From assembly GCA_029204225.1 (NCBI GenBank), contig CM055099.1, positions 46,206,646 through 46,270,645 of the forward strand: a stretch of 64,000 bases of DNA. Direction: 5' to 3'. The translations under genes were made by a program, and so were the position numbers. The notes beneath the pieces are model-generated. The model searched no databases. It saw only the letters and a program-made list of their open reading frames with translations, and was not told where the DNA came from. This DNA comes from Diphasiastrum complanatum. Taxonomy: Eukaryota; Streptophyta; Lycopodiopsida; Lycopodiales; Lycopodiaceae. Of the stretch, positions 1-11,938 are shown piece after piece (the stretch's first letter is position 1; every line of letters starts with the position of its first letter).

Positions 1-2640
1 CTTGTACTGATTTTTGTGTAACTTACAGACTATTGAAGGCAGTTTGGGGCTATTTACTATATTAATATTCAAAGATAGTGATGGGCATAGACTTGATGCT
101 ACGAGAGTTGGCATTAGATTATTTAATAATCTTAACAAAAAAGAGAAATAAATGTTTCTTTCCATTTTCAACTAAATTGTATGAATGGAAATGGTTGGGT
201 TTCAGGAAGGTTTGAGAGCACTCAAAAGAGCTTCATATACGGTCATCAATGTATCAAACGTAGATAAGTCTCTTGTTTTCTTCACCATTCAGAAAGTAAT
301 CTAATTATTAGCATCAGCAACATGTAGTTGTACTCAAATATCAAAACCTTTGTGTTATGACTAGAACGTGCAAACAATCTTACTCCATACAAAAGAAAAG
401 TAATGGAATTATATTCATGAATAAGTGTTAGAGATTTTCAAGCTAAGGATAGAATTTGAGTTGGGATGTCTTACGTAGTCGGTCGAGGGAGTAGGGTTCA
501 AACGTTCCAATGCAAGAATCTTCTCATTAATATCAATAGAACCAGCATTACTACTACTTGCAGACGTTAAGGCTCCAATTCCCCCATTGTCTTTGATCTA
601 GAAATTAACACGAGAGTTGCAATGTCAAGTAGATCCACCATCTAGTTTTCTATTTTATATTGGATATGCATCAAAAGCTTTTTTTACCATTATATGCATT
701 CATTGTTAGTGTGAACTTGAGGATCAAACAAGTACTTCCATACTTGCATTGAGATGCCATCCACCCATGCAACAATCAATAACTACTAACTAAACACAAA
801 AAAACAATGCATGTGCGAATTCCAAATAGCCCTACACAAAATGGAATGCAGATTAGAAAGCCATTACATATGTTCTTCATATATGCCCCATAATTATAAT
901 GCATTTACAAAAGAACGCAAATTGGAACTTGGGTCCCAACAGCTTTCATAAGGGTTGATAAAAGCACAACAAACAATACATGCCACTAAGCACACTCAAA
1001 GAGGTAGATAAAAGCACATCGTTCCAACTTTGTTGAAGGAAATGTATGTAAGAGTAGAAGATACTTATGCCATTCAAGGCATACACATTTGGACTATTAA
1101 GGAGAGATGATAAGCACTTACAAAACTTGAACTTAAGTAGATAAATGAGTTTTATCGACCAACTAATCACCAAAATATAATCATTCTTGAACCATTACAT
1201 TCTATACAGAACACATAGCCAAAGGCTCTTCTTGTTATTACCACATATGAAATTTGTAGTAAGTGAATCTCAACAAGATCATTTGCTTACATTTTACTCA
1301 GAAGAACTAACCTACTCTGCACGCACTCCCAGGAAATCTTCAACGCTTGATTCGACAAAGTCCTTGTCTCACAAATAGCTATCATGCCTGAAGAGAATAG
1401 CTATATATCCCCCTAAAGGATAACAGCAAGCACACAAAAATTCCAGGCAACACTCATTGTGGGCATGTCAATACTCCTTAGTTTGGTAGTTTGCAAAAAG
1501 AAAAAGGACAACTAAAGCATAGAATTGTGGGAACATGGTATATTGAGTGCAATATAGTACGTGCCTTATCAAGATCAACTATTGATTTAGCCCTATGAGC
1601 ATAACATCTTGAATGTGAGACACAATTGTAAATTGTCATTGGATTGCGGGCCATTGCTAAATTAAAAAAAATGTGCCTATTTTGTAGGTGGAGGATTATT
1701 CCTACAAAGTTAGCATATAGATTCTTTGTTTGGTAGACTCAATCTTATAAGTGCTTCATCTTAGACTCGCGTAGATGGATCATTTTATTCCAATGTGTAA
1801 GAAAATTGATGCGTCGGGAGTAACTAACTTGTTCATCAAGCATGTAGACTTCATGGATTACCGTCATCCATAGTGTCTAATAGGGATACTCGATTTACTA
1901 GTAACTTTCGCTGCGATAATGGTCAAAGATGTTGCAACTTTCTAACATCACACGATGAACACTGAGTTACAACTTACATTCAACATTGTATTTATAATAG
2001 AATAAATTTCAATCATAATTCATGGTTGAATTTGTATCTGATATAATGTTACATGGATTTAGAGAATAGATACTAGTAACTATATAACTGTTAATACATA
2101 TAATCTGGATTTTGTTACCTATTATGATAAATCTAATCAAAATTTGAATCTAATTTACTAATCTGGATTTTTAATGTCTTAGGTCTATGATCTATAGTCG
2201 AATACAAATTGCAATCAAATGGTATTCCATGCTCAAACTAAACATGTTGCGGGTCTTTATCACTTTACTTTAGAGAAGTGGAATGCCTTAATTGCTCTAC
2301 AAATGATCATTTTTCATATTTCAATGGATTACTAAAATGTCGGATGTCGATCGACATGTCATCTCCCAGGTCCATTGGATTTTGACAGACACGTCGGACT
2401 CGTGTTTATGCCAGCGATGGCGTTGGAGTCCCAATGATCGGCAAATTATCGATATGAATTTCAAAGATGAACTGACGGAGCAAGAGCTCCAGGCGATGAA
2501 TCAGTCCAAGAAAGCTCTCTTTCACCCGATGTTTAGCTTGGATATTTTCTCAGGGGACAAAAGGACAAGCATCCCAAGTGGTGTAGCTTGGTTGGATTGA
2601 TGGACGTCACACTTTTCCATGCACAGTTCATCCGATGACA
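1..2640. other. AT-rich intergenic DNA, no gene recognised
   Basis: Reading frames here are short and none shows a recognisable domain. Stop codons are frequent in all frames. A frame of 87 codons begins at 2337 just upstream of a gag-like scrap and may be part of the same dead element, but it has no motif I can name. Confidence 0.5.
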
Positions 2641-2672
2641 CCAGCATCGTCACTACCATTATGTTTCTACAC

Positions 2673-2840
2673 GGTGACATGGTGGCAAGATCTCAAGGAC
2701 GAGGTCAACACACCAACCACTTGAGATGAGTTTCAAGAAGCCTTTAAAATCGCTTTTTTGTCGATTTTGCACAATTTCAAGCATTATCGTGGGTTTGCTT
2801 CATTGCAAATGGGAATGAGCTGTGCCTTGTTTCACTAGTC
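2673..2840 (+). pseudogene. Degenerate Ty3/gypsy gag fragment
   Basis: One frame reads VTWWQDLKDEVNTPTT, then a stop, then DEFQEAFKIAFLSIL. The WW..L followed by T-W-x-E-F-x-x-A-F is the usual pattern of the retrotransposon gag core, with the W before DEF changed to a stop (TGG to TGA). Only about 55 residues are alignable. No protease or polymerase follows, so this is a scrap of an old element. The match is by motif memory only and could be chance, although the spacing is right for the family. Confidence 0.4.
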
Positions 2841-3063
2841 GAATGGACCCAATTTTACTCAAGCTGCACTTTATCCTTGGTCTTCCCAAAGCAAAGCATG
2901 AAGTTCATCGCACTCAACCGCTTATTCCACTAATCGCGGTTCAGACCTCGAATCGCAGTTCAAATCAATCGAACAGAACGACACTAGTTTGAACCAGCAG
3001 ACTCCGGTTCGAACCAGTCTGGTGAACAAAAACCTAAGGCCCGTTCGGGTCCACACACACATG

Positions 3064-3102
3064 AGAGAGAGAGAGAGGGAGAGGGAGAGGGAGAGGGAGA
3101 GG
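3064..3102. repeat. GA/GGGAGA microsatellite
   Basis: A run of GA dinucleotides passes into GGGAGA hexamers. It is a low-complexity purine tract with no gene attached. Confidence 0.9.
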
Positions 3103-3970
3103 AAGCTTTATTAATGTCTTTTCCATGCGAAAAGGCGTATAAGACGAGCAAGTACATCAGGTAAAGTGGAACCAAGACGGAGCAGTGTCGTCAAACAACA
3201 TAACTGAAAAACAATCTAACTAAGAAGAGGATAGTGTCCAGGATTATATGGTACAAAATTTACAGATTCAACTGGCATCTCTTCAGTGTTCTAACTCTCA
3301 CACTAACTCTGAATAATCTCAGATATCTCATTAATAAAAAGGTTTAATATGAATAAAGTGAATGATAATGACAGTAAGGTCTTCATCCAGGTATATTGTA
3401 GTGCCGGAGTGTAGATCTCTTCTCGAGCACTTCATGACGGCTAGTTGCAAATGCAAAGCGTATGACAAGAGTGTCTGGGTCTTTCTTAGGTCGCTATGCA
3501 GTATCCATATCCTTGTGGTGGTGTTGAAGACTCTCTTCAAGAAACTTTTTAGCTTCACCAATAGCATCATGGGAGTTCGTAAAAATGGGAGATTGTAGGT
3601 CTAGAAGCATTGTCGATTGCAACCTCTGCCTCCGCCATCACTTTGGGAGCGAAGCTAGACACATAATAATCCCTACCACTCAGTTGTGTGGTGTTGTGGC
3701 CTCCTCGTCCACCTCTCCCTCTCGATGGTGGTTGTGGTATGGTGGCTAAAGGTGGTCGTGGTGCCATGGAGGATCCAATACCAACACTTTGAGTACGCAC
3801 TCTGTACTAGGCCTTGCCTCATCTGACTCTGACCTCTCCATGAGAAGAGAGGGGTGTGCGATGGGCAACCGGCAGGGGTGATGTGGTAGCCTCTGTCCGT
3901 GTCACTGTCACATGTCGATCTACCAAAAAAATTAATTTAGTGATTTAAAAAGCACATTTTCCATGTCATT
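3103..3970. other. Intergenic, no gene supported
   Basis: Several short frames overlap here on both strands. One minus-strand frame (3567-3800) is rich in Pro, Arg and Gly, but it has no recognisable domain and is judged compositional. Confidence 0.4.
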
Positions 3971-4030
3971 CTTCAAGAATAAAAATTTAAGCTTCAAGAA
4001 TAAAAATTTAAGCTTCAAGAATAAAAAATC
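3971..4030. repeat. Three tandem 21-bp units
   Basis: The unit CTTCAAGAATAAAAATTTAAG is present twice exactly (3971-3991 and 3992-4012), and a third copy diverges near its end. No function is evident. Confidence 0.9.
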
Positions 4031-4899
4031 ACTTGCAACCTAATACCTATTACCTAAGTCTTGACTCTAGTCTCTTACTAGTGACTACTAATTACTAACC
4101 AGTACTAAGTTGAAAGAGTCGGTCTTGGGTGGGAGCATCCTAAATTGCATGAACACATACGACTGCTGCACAATAAGCCTTAGGTAGGCTCCACGTGAAC
4201 TACTTACCAGATACAAGCTACTATTCCTACTAAGAGTTGATGCCAATCAGTTTATAGGAGACATCATTATGAATAAAAGAGAGTGACTTATATTGAAGAC
4301 CTTGAATAATAGCAAAAAGGAAAGAAAAGTAATCTGCACCAAGAATGATATCATAGTGCTCAAGAGGAATAATGTAAGCACCAACTGGCCTAAATACTCA
4401 TCCAGAAGAATCTCATCAAGATGGGCAACAATGACCATCTGAAAGACATTTGCTAACAATGGATGCAGGAAGCGTTGAAGGACCCATGGAAAGTAGATGC
4501 GCCCTTTATCCAATATATTAGAATTAGAACAAGGACATAGTCTGCGGCACCATCAAGGTACTCAGGATCAGCACCAAGTCACCCAACTTTCTCTTTCTTT
4601 TTTGTTTATTTTAAACAAATCGTGACAAAAACACACAAAATAAAACAATAAATGGGATCTATCGATTTAGATCAAAACAATGGAAAATGAACGATAGAAA
4701 TAAAGATTAAGCAAAAATCATATAAAAACAAACTTGATTTTTCTTTAGTAACTAATCAAAATAAAACAAAAGATGAATTGTAAATGAAACGAGAATTCAA
4801 AAAAAAAAAAAAAAGCATGTGAAAAAGCACAAACCCCAAGAGAGAGGACACAAGCCATCAACTCAACGTAGGCTCTACGCAAACGAATCTAGCAAGGGA
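4031..4899. other. AT-rich intergenic DNA
   Basis: No coding frame with a recognisable domain. It contains an A-rich tract near 4798-4815. A hydrophobic minus-strand frame at 4247-4513 has no signature beyond hydrophobicity. Confidence 0.4.
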
Positions 4900-5290
4900 T
4901 AGGTGGTGAAGAAGTTGCCAAAATGTCCACCAAATAGAGCACCAAGTAAGGAAGCAAGTTGCCAAATAAGGGAAATATAGTGAAAGATAGGTACCAACTG
5001 GTTGCTGCCCCTAAAGACTAGCAAAATAGCCACCAAAAAAGATGATGGTACTACAAAAAAAGCTTAAAAAACAGCAAGCAAAAGTGTGAAAAAATATGTC
5101 AATATCGACTCCAAGTAGGGCACTAGAAATAGGTCGGTGCCCTGCCCCAAAAATAGCAAGGTAGCTCAAACTACGGCAAGAGAGAGGGTGATGCAATGGC
5201 AAGAATGTAAGCCAAAAACCAGCAAACTGATGAAGTACGTGTTGAAATCACCTCCAAACAGGGTGCTAAGAAGAACGGAAGGTATTGCCT
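4900..5290. repeat. Degenerate tandem repeat, about 150-180 bp period
   Basis: A phrase of the form 'caccaaatagagcacc', 'actccaagtagggcac', 'acctccaaacagggtgc' returns near 4928, 5107 and 5249. Each copy is followed by a similar A/G-rich stretch and GCC. The copies are diverged; the period is approximate and judged by eye. Confidence 0.4.
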
Positions 5291-6100
5291 TAAAAAAATA
5301 ATCTCATTTGAAGAGTCATTTGTCAAGGACCCAAGATGATTTTTAAATAAATTAGAATATCTATAAAAAGGTTAAAAATGAGCATAAGTAATTGTGGGGC
5401 CAACTACAATACTCCATCATAGACAGTAGAACTTCAACAAAATGCACCTACAACCATTGGGATCCAAATTTTGACCTTATTATGTGTCAGCTCAAATCTT
5501 ACATCATTGAACGATGGAGATCATGTTCAGGGAATCCCATTATCCACTTTAATATTAAGGGAATAGGCATGATCCTTGCAACCTCATTGATTGTGTTCAT
5601 GCCCTAAAAGTATAGAGCCATCATAAATGACACCTATAAATGTGCAAGTCTATTGGATGGAATCCAAAAACGCAAAGGGATGGAACCTAGAAATATTGAG
5701 CCCTCTTAGATGAGGAATCTAAGAATTTCTTTCAAATGTAACTTCCAAAAAATTCTCTCAGAGTTATGAACACCCATCACAGATATGGTATCACATCATG
5801 AACAATAGACATAAATGACACGAATAAGGTTTTCTACCTAAGAATATAGCCTGAATATCATAGATGTCTGAGGCTAAAGCACTACATGAGCAATAGTAGG
5901 AGAGATATCAAAATAACAAGCTACCAAATAAGGAGCCCTGGTGACCATTTTTTTTAATCAAAAGCTCTCCCTTCCCTAAAGGGAAACATGGAGATTCACA
6001 TATTAGGGCCTAAATTAGGAACCATGAGAAAATAATATAAAAGAAAAAGATGCCACTATAGTAATGTATCACTGATGCATGTGATGGTCATCATATGGAC
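5291..6100. other. Intergenic, nothing recognised
   Basis: AT-rich sequence with short frames only; no domain, RNA gene or repeat identified. Confidence 0.4.
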
Positions 6101-6114
6101 CATAGTTGCAGTCC

Positions 6115-6380
6115 GCGTTCCGGATCGCGTATCCGGGATTTCCCATTAGGGTTTCTCGGAACGCAAATTTTTTTTTTTTTGTATAGTTGCCAATATGGGT
6201 ATCATGTGAAAGGATATCAAAAAAGCAATTGTTATGCAGATCTGTTGCTTGGTTTCAGATGGCTGCAGGCTACATTGATTAGAAATCTGGACATCAGTAG
6301 ATGATTTCAGCCATAGATGCACCGCGATTCTGAATCGCGGTGCAGAATCGTGTTTCGGGATTTTCCCAGAATCGCGCAGA
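6115..6380. repeat. CpG-rich palindrome cluster, first part
   Basis: Two clear inverted repeats stand out in AT-rich surroundings. GCGTTCCG at 6115-6122 pairs with CGGAACGC at 6157-6164. TGCACCGCGATTC at 6318-6330 is followed after one base by its perfect complement at 6332-6344. The words GATCGCG, ATCCGGGAT and GAATCGCG recur, each followed by a poly-T run and by similar text around 'caatatgggt'. The whole therefore looks like two diverged copies of one short unit. Confidence 0.75.
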
Positions 6381-6779
6381 ATCATTTTTTTTTTTGGAAA
6401 TTTTTTTTATGCAATATGGGTCAGATGAAAGCTCTGATTGAGAGCATTATGACTGTGTAGTTTGCCAATTGTTTTGGGTGCGAAACACCAAAAAGTGTGT
6501 TTTCACTCAGGGGGTTGGAAGGCCAAATCATGAAGAGGCCTTACCGTCGGGGCCCAAAGAAGTATACAATTCCCGCCAGTCTAAGGAAGGCTCCTTCTAA
6601 CTCTTTCTATCATTTTCTAACAGAAAACGGAATCAGTAGATCTGCAAACCATTGGCATCAGAACACCATTCAAAACTGATTTCTGATATCTATTGGAAAA
6701 GCATGTCCACCATTCAATTATGGTTTAGTTAGTATTAAACTCAAAAAAAAAATAATTGGCCATTACTCCTTTTTCCACA

Positions 6780-6782
<3 letters not shown>

Positions 6783-6832
<50 letters not shown>
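6783..6832. repeat. (TA)n microsatellite, about 50 bp
   Basis: An uninterrupted TA dinucleotide run directly precedes the second CpG-rich palindromic segment. Confidence 0.95.
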
Positions 6833-6835
<3 letters not shown>

Positions 6836-6905
6836 CGATCCGGGTCGTGGATCGCTGACAATCCGGAACGTTTTTGCAGCGGATCGCGATCCGCTGCAAC
6901 ACAGA
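6833..6905. repeat. CpG-rich palindrome cluster, second part
   Basis: A perfect 26-bp palindrome lies at 6874-6899, with half-site TTGCAGCGGATCG. It is preceded by 'gcgatccgggtcgtggatcgc', itself an imperfect inverted repeat. The vocabulary matches the 6115-6380 cluster. Confidence 0.8.
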
Positions 6906-7734
6906 TATGGACATGTATGTCCTTAACCATATTATGGAAGTTACAGCTTGTCCTCTCTACTTATCGCGGCCATTGCGAGACAAGACGACATTATCTAGTT
7001 CATAACATGCCAAACCAAGCAAATCTATTGTAGATTTATACAACATCGAATCATTATCGTATCCTAATCAGATCAAAATTCACTAGGGCCCCTCAGAATG
7101 TGAAGTGCTGACTCTCATGAGGAACCTAGACCAAATTTTTAACCCCAGCATACATTGCTAGGCGAGTACAAGTGGACCTTGTGGTTATGTACTTTGTTTC
7201 GAATGCTGTGAAGAATAGCAAATTAAAGAGCTTGAACTACATTAAACACAAAGTATTCCCCTGATACTACACACAGAAGAGTTTTGCAAATGCTGTTCAA
7301 AAACACAACCAATTGTTTGATTTACATGTTAGTATCAAGTCAAGCAGCTACTTCCCGTGGCGTATGTAAACTTAGAAAAACTAAAAATTGTTATATGAAT
7401 GTCGCTATTTTGCGGATTACGTATATCTTAGATATCTAGTTGATAATGGGTCCTCTAATATGTTGTCTAACTGGTATCGTTCTTTTTTCTCACTATAAAC
7501 TTCAAAAGTCTTGTTATTTATACATAGATATCAAACTTCAATCGTCCAAATTTTGTTCCATCCTTTCTTTCACACATTGGCTATGGCATTCTATGCGTAG
7601 CAATTAGAAATCAACTCTGTAATCCAGAAAGATGTCACAGGACTTGAAAAGGCGGCAATTCCACTGCAACGAATAACTACGACGTGCTGAGCAGAAATTA
7701 GAAGTACTAGCAGCCAGCTTATTCACATTATCAG
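6906..7734. other. Intergenic or intron, nothing recognised
   Basis: If the exon at 7813-8079 is real, this stretch is its first intron or 3' flank. I searched its minus strand for a following exon of a plastid-lipid-associated protein and saw none. Confidence 0.35.
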
Positions 7735-7812
7735 CTATGAATGGCCTTCACCGATCAAATGTAAAAGCCAACAATCCTCAACATCAAGCAGAGAGCTGGA
7801 AAAAACACATAC

Positions 7813-8079
7813 CGTAAGTAATAGAGCTTCTTTGGCAGCCACCCGCTCCATCTCCTTGGCATATTGAGCTGTGGAAGTGCCGCCTGAGACGGCTACAACG
7901 ATCCATCGCTTCTTGCAAGACGTCCACCTGCAATGCCCCCTCCGATTTTCAGATTGAGATAGAGAGCGAGCAGACAGAGGGCTGATCGAAGTGAGAAGAG
8001 GCGATTGAGCACCGCGGCGAGAGGAAGAGGAAGAGGAGAAGGAAGAGGAAGGAAGAGCAATGGCTGGTGCTGTTGCCAT
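7813..8079 (-). CDS. First exon of a plastid-targeted protein, fibrillin/PAP-like (partial)
   Basis: Eighty-nine codons from ATG at 8077-8079 to a splice donor ACG|GTATGT at 7813/7812. The first 50 or so residues are rich in Ser, Ala and Arg with few acidic residues (MATAPAIALPSSSF, then a Ser run and RR), the usual make-up of a chloroplast transit peptide. The mature start reads AQYAKEMERVAAKEALLL. From memory this resembles the start of the mature region of a plastid-lipid-associated (fibrillin) protein of the PAP13 type, proteins bound to thylakoids or plastoglobules. An in-frame Met 19 codons upstream (8134-8136) would add a Pro/Leu-rich leader that hides the transit peptide, so the inner Met is preferred. 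No second exon was found downstream on the minus strand within the window. The gene may have a very long intron, run off the left edge, or be a dead fragment. Family assignment is tentative. Confidence 0.5.
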
Positions 8080-8097
8080 CAGAAATATAATGAGAAA

Positions 8098-8135
8098 TTC
8101 ACAAGGAAAAGGAAGAGGAAGAGGAAGAGGAACCA
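8098..8135. repeat. GGAAGA purine run at the exon's 5' side
   Basis: Hexamers of GGAAGA lie just upstream of the minus-strand ATG. On the sense strand they form a CT-rich tract, common in plant 5' leaders. A similar run (8025-8055) lies within the transit-peptide coding part, where it encodes the Ser stretch. Confidence 0.7.
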
Positions 8136-8139
8136 AAGG

Positions 8140-10250
8140 TGCCAGAATCCTCCTATTTTGTCTTCTTTTTTCAAATCATTGGTTCATGAAGGAACATGGA
8201 AAGGATGGAAAGAGTGGGGTGTGAGGTGCCCCAAAAATTCTAAAATTTCCCAATTCTCTCCACACCATGCATGGTGCCCAAGAAAGAACAACATTTCTAC
8301 CCAATGTCCCACACCTCTTAGGGAGAATATCATGCTACCACAATGGAGCTAAATGCCAACCTAAGCTCTTTGTGAAGCCTCCACCACTAAAAAACACAAT
8401 GCTTGCAATGTAATGCTCTGGATGGAGCCAAATGCTAGTCTCAAATGGTTGTCAAGCAAGCTCATAGGTTACACAATGGAAAAGGTAGAAGCCCGCATTT
8501 TGATGAAGAGGGTGAACATGTGTCTCAAATAGGGGTTGAGGCTTCATAGGTAACTCATAGGTGAAGACGTGTCTAGATAGGGTTGAGTGGCCCTCTCAAG
8601 TGTGGTAGGAAATTTAGGTGCATGAGAAATCAAAATAGGAATAAGGTTTTGAGGTTTGTTCTCTGGTAGAAAGTTTTTAGTTAAGTGTTTACTTTCTTAT
8701 TTTTTTGTTATTGTGCCAAATGGCAAATGGCAAAATGCAAATGTGATTGGGGCTAAATGCCAACTTGATGTGTGGTTCTCGTCTAGCACATGACCTACAT
8801 TGCTCACAAAGCAAAGCTCGTCTTAGGGTGTGGATCGCGCCTACATCTTTGGATGGATATAGCAGCACTCTTTAAAAACTCGAGGGGAAATAAAGTGGCC
8901 CAAGATGGGAAGGATTGTTAAATTTCGCAAAACTAGATATTGTAATTTGGTCATTTGACTTGTTTGACCTCATGACTATCATATGTACATATTTAGAGGC
9001 ATGTTTCCTTCTTCATCATTATACTTATCAGCCCAAAACTCGAGGCTATCCACATGTAAAAGTGATTGCAAAATCCAAACAAGTTAGTGGAGTAAATCAT
9101 ATTTTTTGATCACGAGGTGCAGGAGATGGTGACATAATTTGAGGACCTTGATTGTAGTCATGATTAGGGTAGGTTTAGGGTGAGTTTAAGGGTGTTATAA
9201 GATCAGGTCAAGAGCATTATAAATGATGAAGCTTTCCAATGTATTTTTCATTATAAGGAAATTCCAAGATAGTGAGGTTTTCTTTCTTCCAATCTACATT
9301 GTTTTGTAATAGCAATCTTGCATTGTTTTGAAGCATTGTTCTTGATGGATTTTATGTAGATTGTGTGTACTAACACTTGGTTATATGCTATAAAAATCTA
9401 AATTTTTTATTTGGTTTCAAATGCTCAAGTAGATCTTCCATTTTGTGTTGCATTGCCTAGAAAGCTAAGAATTGTCTAACTATTGGAAATTCGACTCCAA
9501 TAGGTTCAATGGCAGTAAGTGTATGCCACAAGCGTGATGTCAAGCAATTCGGACATGCCTACACCATTTGAGGCAGCCCCCAGCTAATGTTAAAATATTT
9601 GGTTTGTTTTACATTCTCTTTTCATAAAGTCATTGTAAACACAAACCATGGCATCACACTAGTTAACACAACAACTAGATGGTTGAAATTATCCCTAAAC
9701 AATAGCATAAAGTATGCAACTCAACAACCACGTAGTCAAAGGCAAAAGCATCAAGCTTAGCATTTTGTCAAGGGTGCTGGTATGCTAGGGCTTTTTTTGA
9801 ACACCTTTTGTGGAGTCATTGTCAATATGTAATGCCTTGCAAAGCAAGAAGTAAGTTAACCAATATTTGACTGTGTGCACGAGTGCGAGCGCTTGAATCT
9901 AACAATTATCAACTAAACTAAACATTATTGCCGCAATACATAAAATATGAATTTTAAAGTCAATGGAATTCGTATAGTGTCATCATAGTGAAAAGTACCA
10001 TCTTGCCAATACCAGTAAAAGCTTCGAGTTGAAAAGAATATACTCAAATGCATCCATCCACAACAACAATCATATTAGAATGCAAAAATTCTTGTGGGAA
10101 CTATAGGTGTCCACACATGTTCCCAATTGTTACCCATGTCACAAAAAATAGCCATTGTCGAGTTAGGTGACTCTAGTCTTGTCCATGGTATGAGTATAAA
10201 TCGAACATTGTTTCAGTTCTGCTAATACACCCAATGGTGGTGGTGCTTCC
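8140..10250. other. Intergenic, no gene recognised
   Basis: Short frames only. The phrase 'gctaaatgccaac' recurs near 8347 and 8752, hinting at an old repeat, but no element can be named. No RNA gene was noticed. Confidence 0.4.
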
Positions 10251-10267
10251 ATGTCTTTAATATACGC

Positions 10268-11740
10268 TTACCACGATCTTAGGCTTTCATATGCAGACTT
10301 ACAAAAGATTGTGCTTATGTTAGAAAACCTTGCATTAGCCAAGTTTAGAATCATTACTTGACAATAGGGTCTCTTGACCCGAACCACCTCCAAGTCTTGT
10401 CGTGCTACAACAATTTTCTTTTCACAAATTATATGTTTCCATATAGATTCACCCACATGTTTGTATATATGCATAGGATCCAAGAGGTGATTGATTAAGA
10501 GATTGTTCCGATAGGATAATTGTTGGAATACTAACAATCTCTTCATGCTTTCGACTGACTTTTCCCAAGAATCGTGGTGTTTGATCCACTTGTTGTACCA
10601 ATCTTTTACTCCCATTCGGATGGGTGGAGGTGTGATTGAAGGGCCATCTTCCGATCTTTTTCCCAAGCTCGCCTTTGGCTTGTTCAAAAAGGGTGATTAA
10701 TCGGTAGGTATTTTCGATGATTTGCATATACCACTTTTCTTAACAAATTTGTGCTATGATGGCTTTCCAAATTTGGCCCACATATATAGCATGCTTTGTA
10801 TCCATATGTTGTAGAACATGCATTTGCAATAGCATTAGAAAGTCCAAATATATTTATGAGATGTAATATATCATGAGAATAAATGATTATTGTTATGATT
10901 AACATTCCAAAAAAAGATTAATCATACTTGAACATTCACTCAAACCAAGATAATCATGCATTGTCCACATTAGAATTCCATGAAGGGTGAAATTTCTTTC
11001 TTGCAAAAGCCTTGAGATGTCATATGCATTGACACCATTCCAAAGCTTGGAAAATTCTTCAATCAATGGTTCTAGGTAAACATTCATGTTCTTAACTTTG
11101 TATTTTTCTTGGAACCAATTGAGCTAGAAACAAATGCCACGTCTTTATACTCAGCCATGGAGGAATATTATATTTAACAAGAACAATTGGGCACACGGAC
11201 CATGTTGAGGCTCGAACACCAAAAGGATTTATGCCATCCGTTGCTAAATCAGATCGTAAATGACGAGATTCATTTTTTAAATTGGACCATTGCTCATCAA
11301 TATGTTTCCACGCAGGTGAGTCACTTGGTACCCGCATTACATCATCCATAGATTAGCATGTCAATCTATTAGTTGTGTCAAAGACCTGCATCGAAACAAA
11401 TGTTGTAGTCATGGAATGGCAAGAAAATGACGTAACACTTTTTGTGGCACACTCGATCCTTATACTTCTATTTTGTATCGTGGTGTGTTACATGTTGGAC
11501 ATTAATCTTTTCTAAATGCACACCCCTATATATAATGTGGTTGTTTGGGCATACATGAATCTTTTCGAAATGCATTCCAATCTTGCTCAACATATTTCAA
11601 GCTTCTTTTCGCATTCCCGCCATCACATTGTCTTTTGGAAGTGTTTTTTGTAATAAACTACAAATCGATGCATAACAATGACATTTAGGATCAAATAATA
11701 GAACGTGTTTAGAGACTATGCACACCTGAACAATGACATA
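10268..11740 (-). pseudogene. CACTA (En/Spm) TNP2-like transposase, frameshifted
   Basis: Read on the minus strand from high to low coordinates, successive frames give the TNP2 transposase landmarks in order. A degraded cysteine-rich segment near 11500-11600 is followed by DSPAWKH and DGINPFG (11170-11349), then VYLEPLIEEFSKLW (about 11040-11087). CYICGP and LRKVVYANHRKYLPINHPF come next (10684-10905), and finally LDPMHIYKHVGESI (about 10440-10500), the counterpart of the conserved LDxMHxxKN motif. The protein is spread over at least five frames, so it cannot be made as one chain. The family acts by cut-and-paste on CACTA-ended elements. The terminal inverted repeats were not located. The 3' part ends near 10268 with no homology recognised beyond. 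Confidence 0.8.
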
Positions 11741-11938
11741 ACTCAATTTGTATGTAACTTGTAACTAGAAGGAGAAGCGTTGTTGCCAGTTGAGAAAAAA
11801 ATACTCCCGGATACAAGAGAGTGTCGTCTTCTTTGCGTAGGAATATCGCACTTTCATCATCATGCAACTCTTCACTTCCATCCATGTTTTCCCACTTCTT
11901 GAGTGTGCATGTTCATTGTCATTGTTGGTTGTAAAATA

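Noticed and set aside
3567-3800. Minus-strand frame with a Pro-rich and RGRGGRGG stretch.
   Set aside because: Resembles an RGG box only by composition; short, and no neighbouring domain.
4247-4513. Hydrophobic 88-codon minus-strand frame.
   Set aside because: AT-rich DNA readily yields Leu/Phe/Ile-rich frames; no start context or homology recognised.
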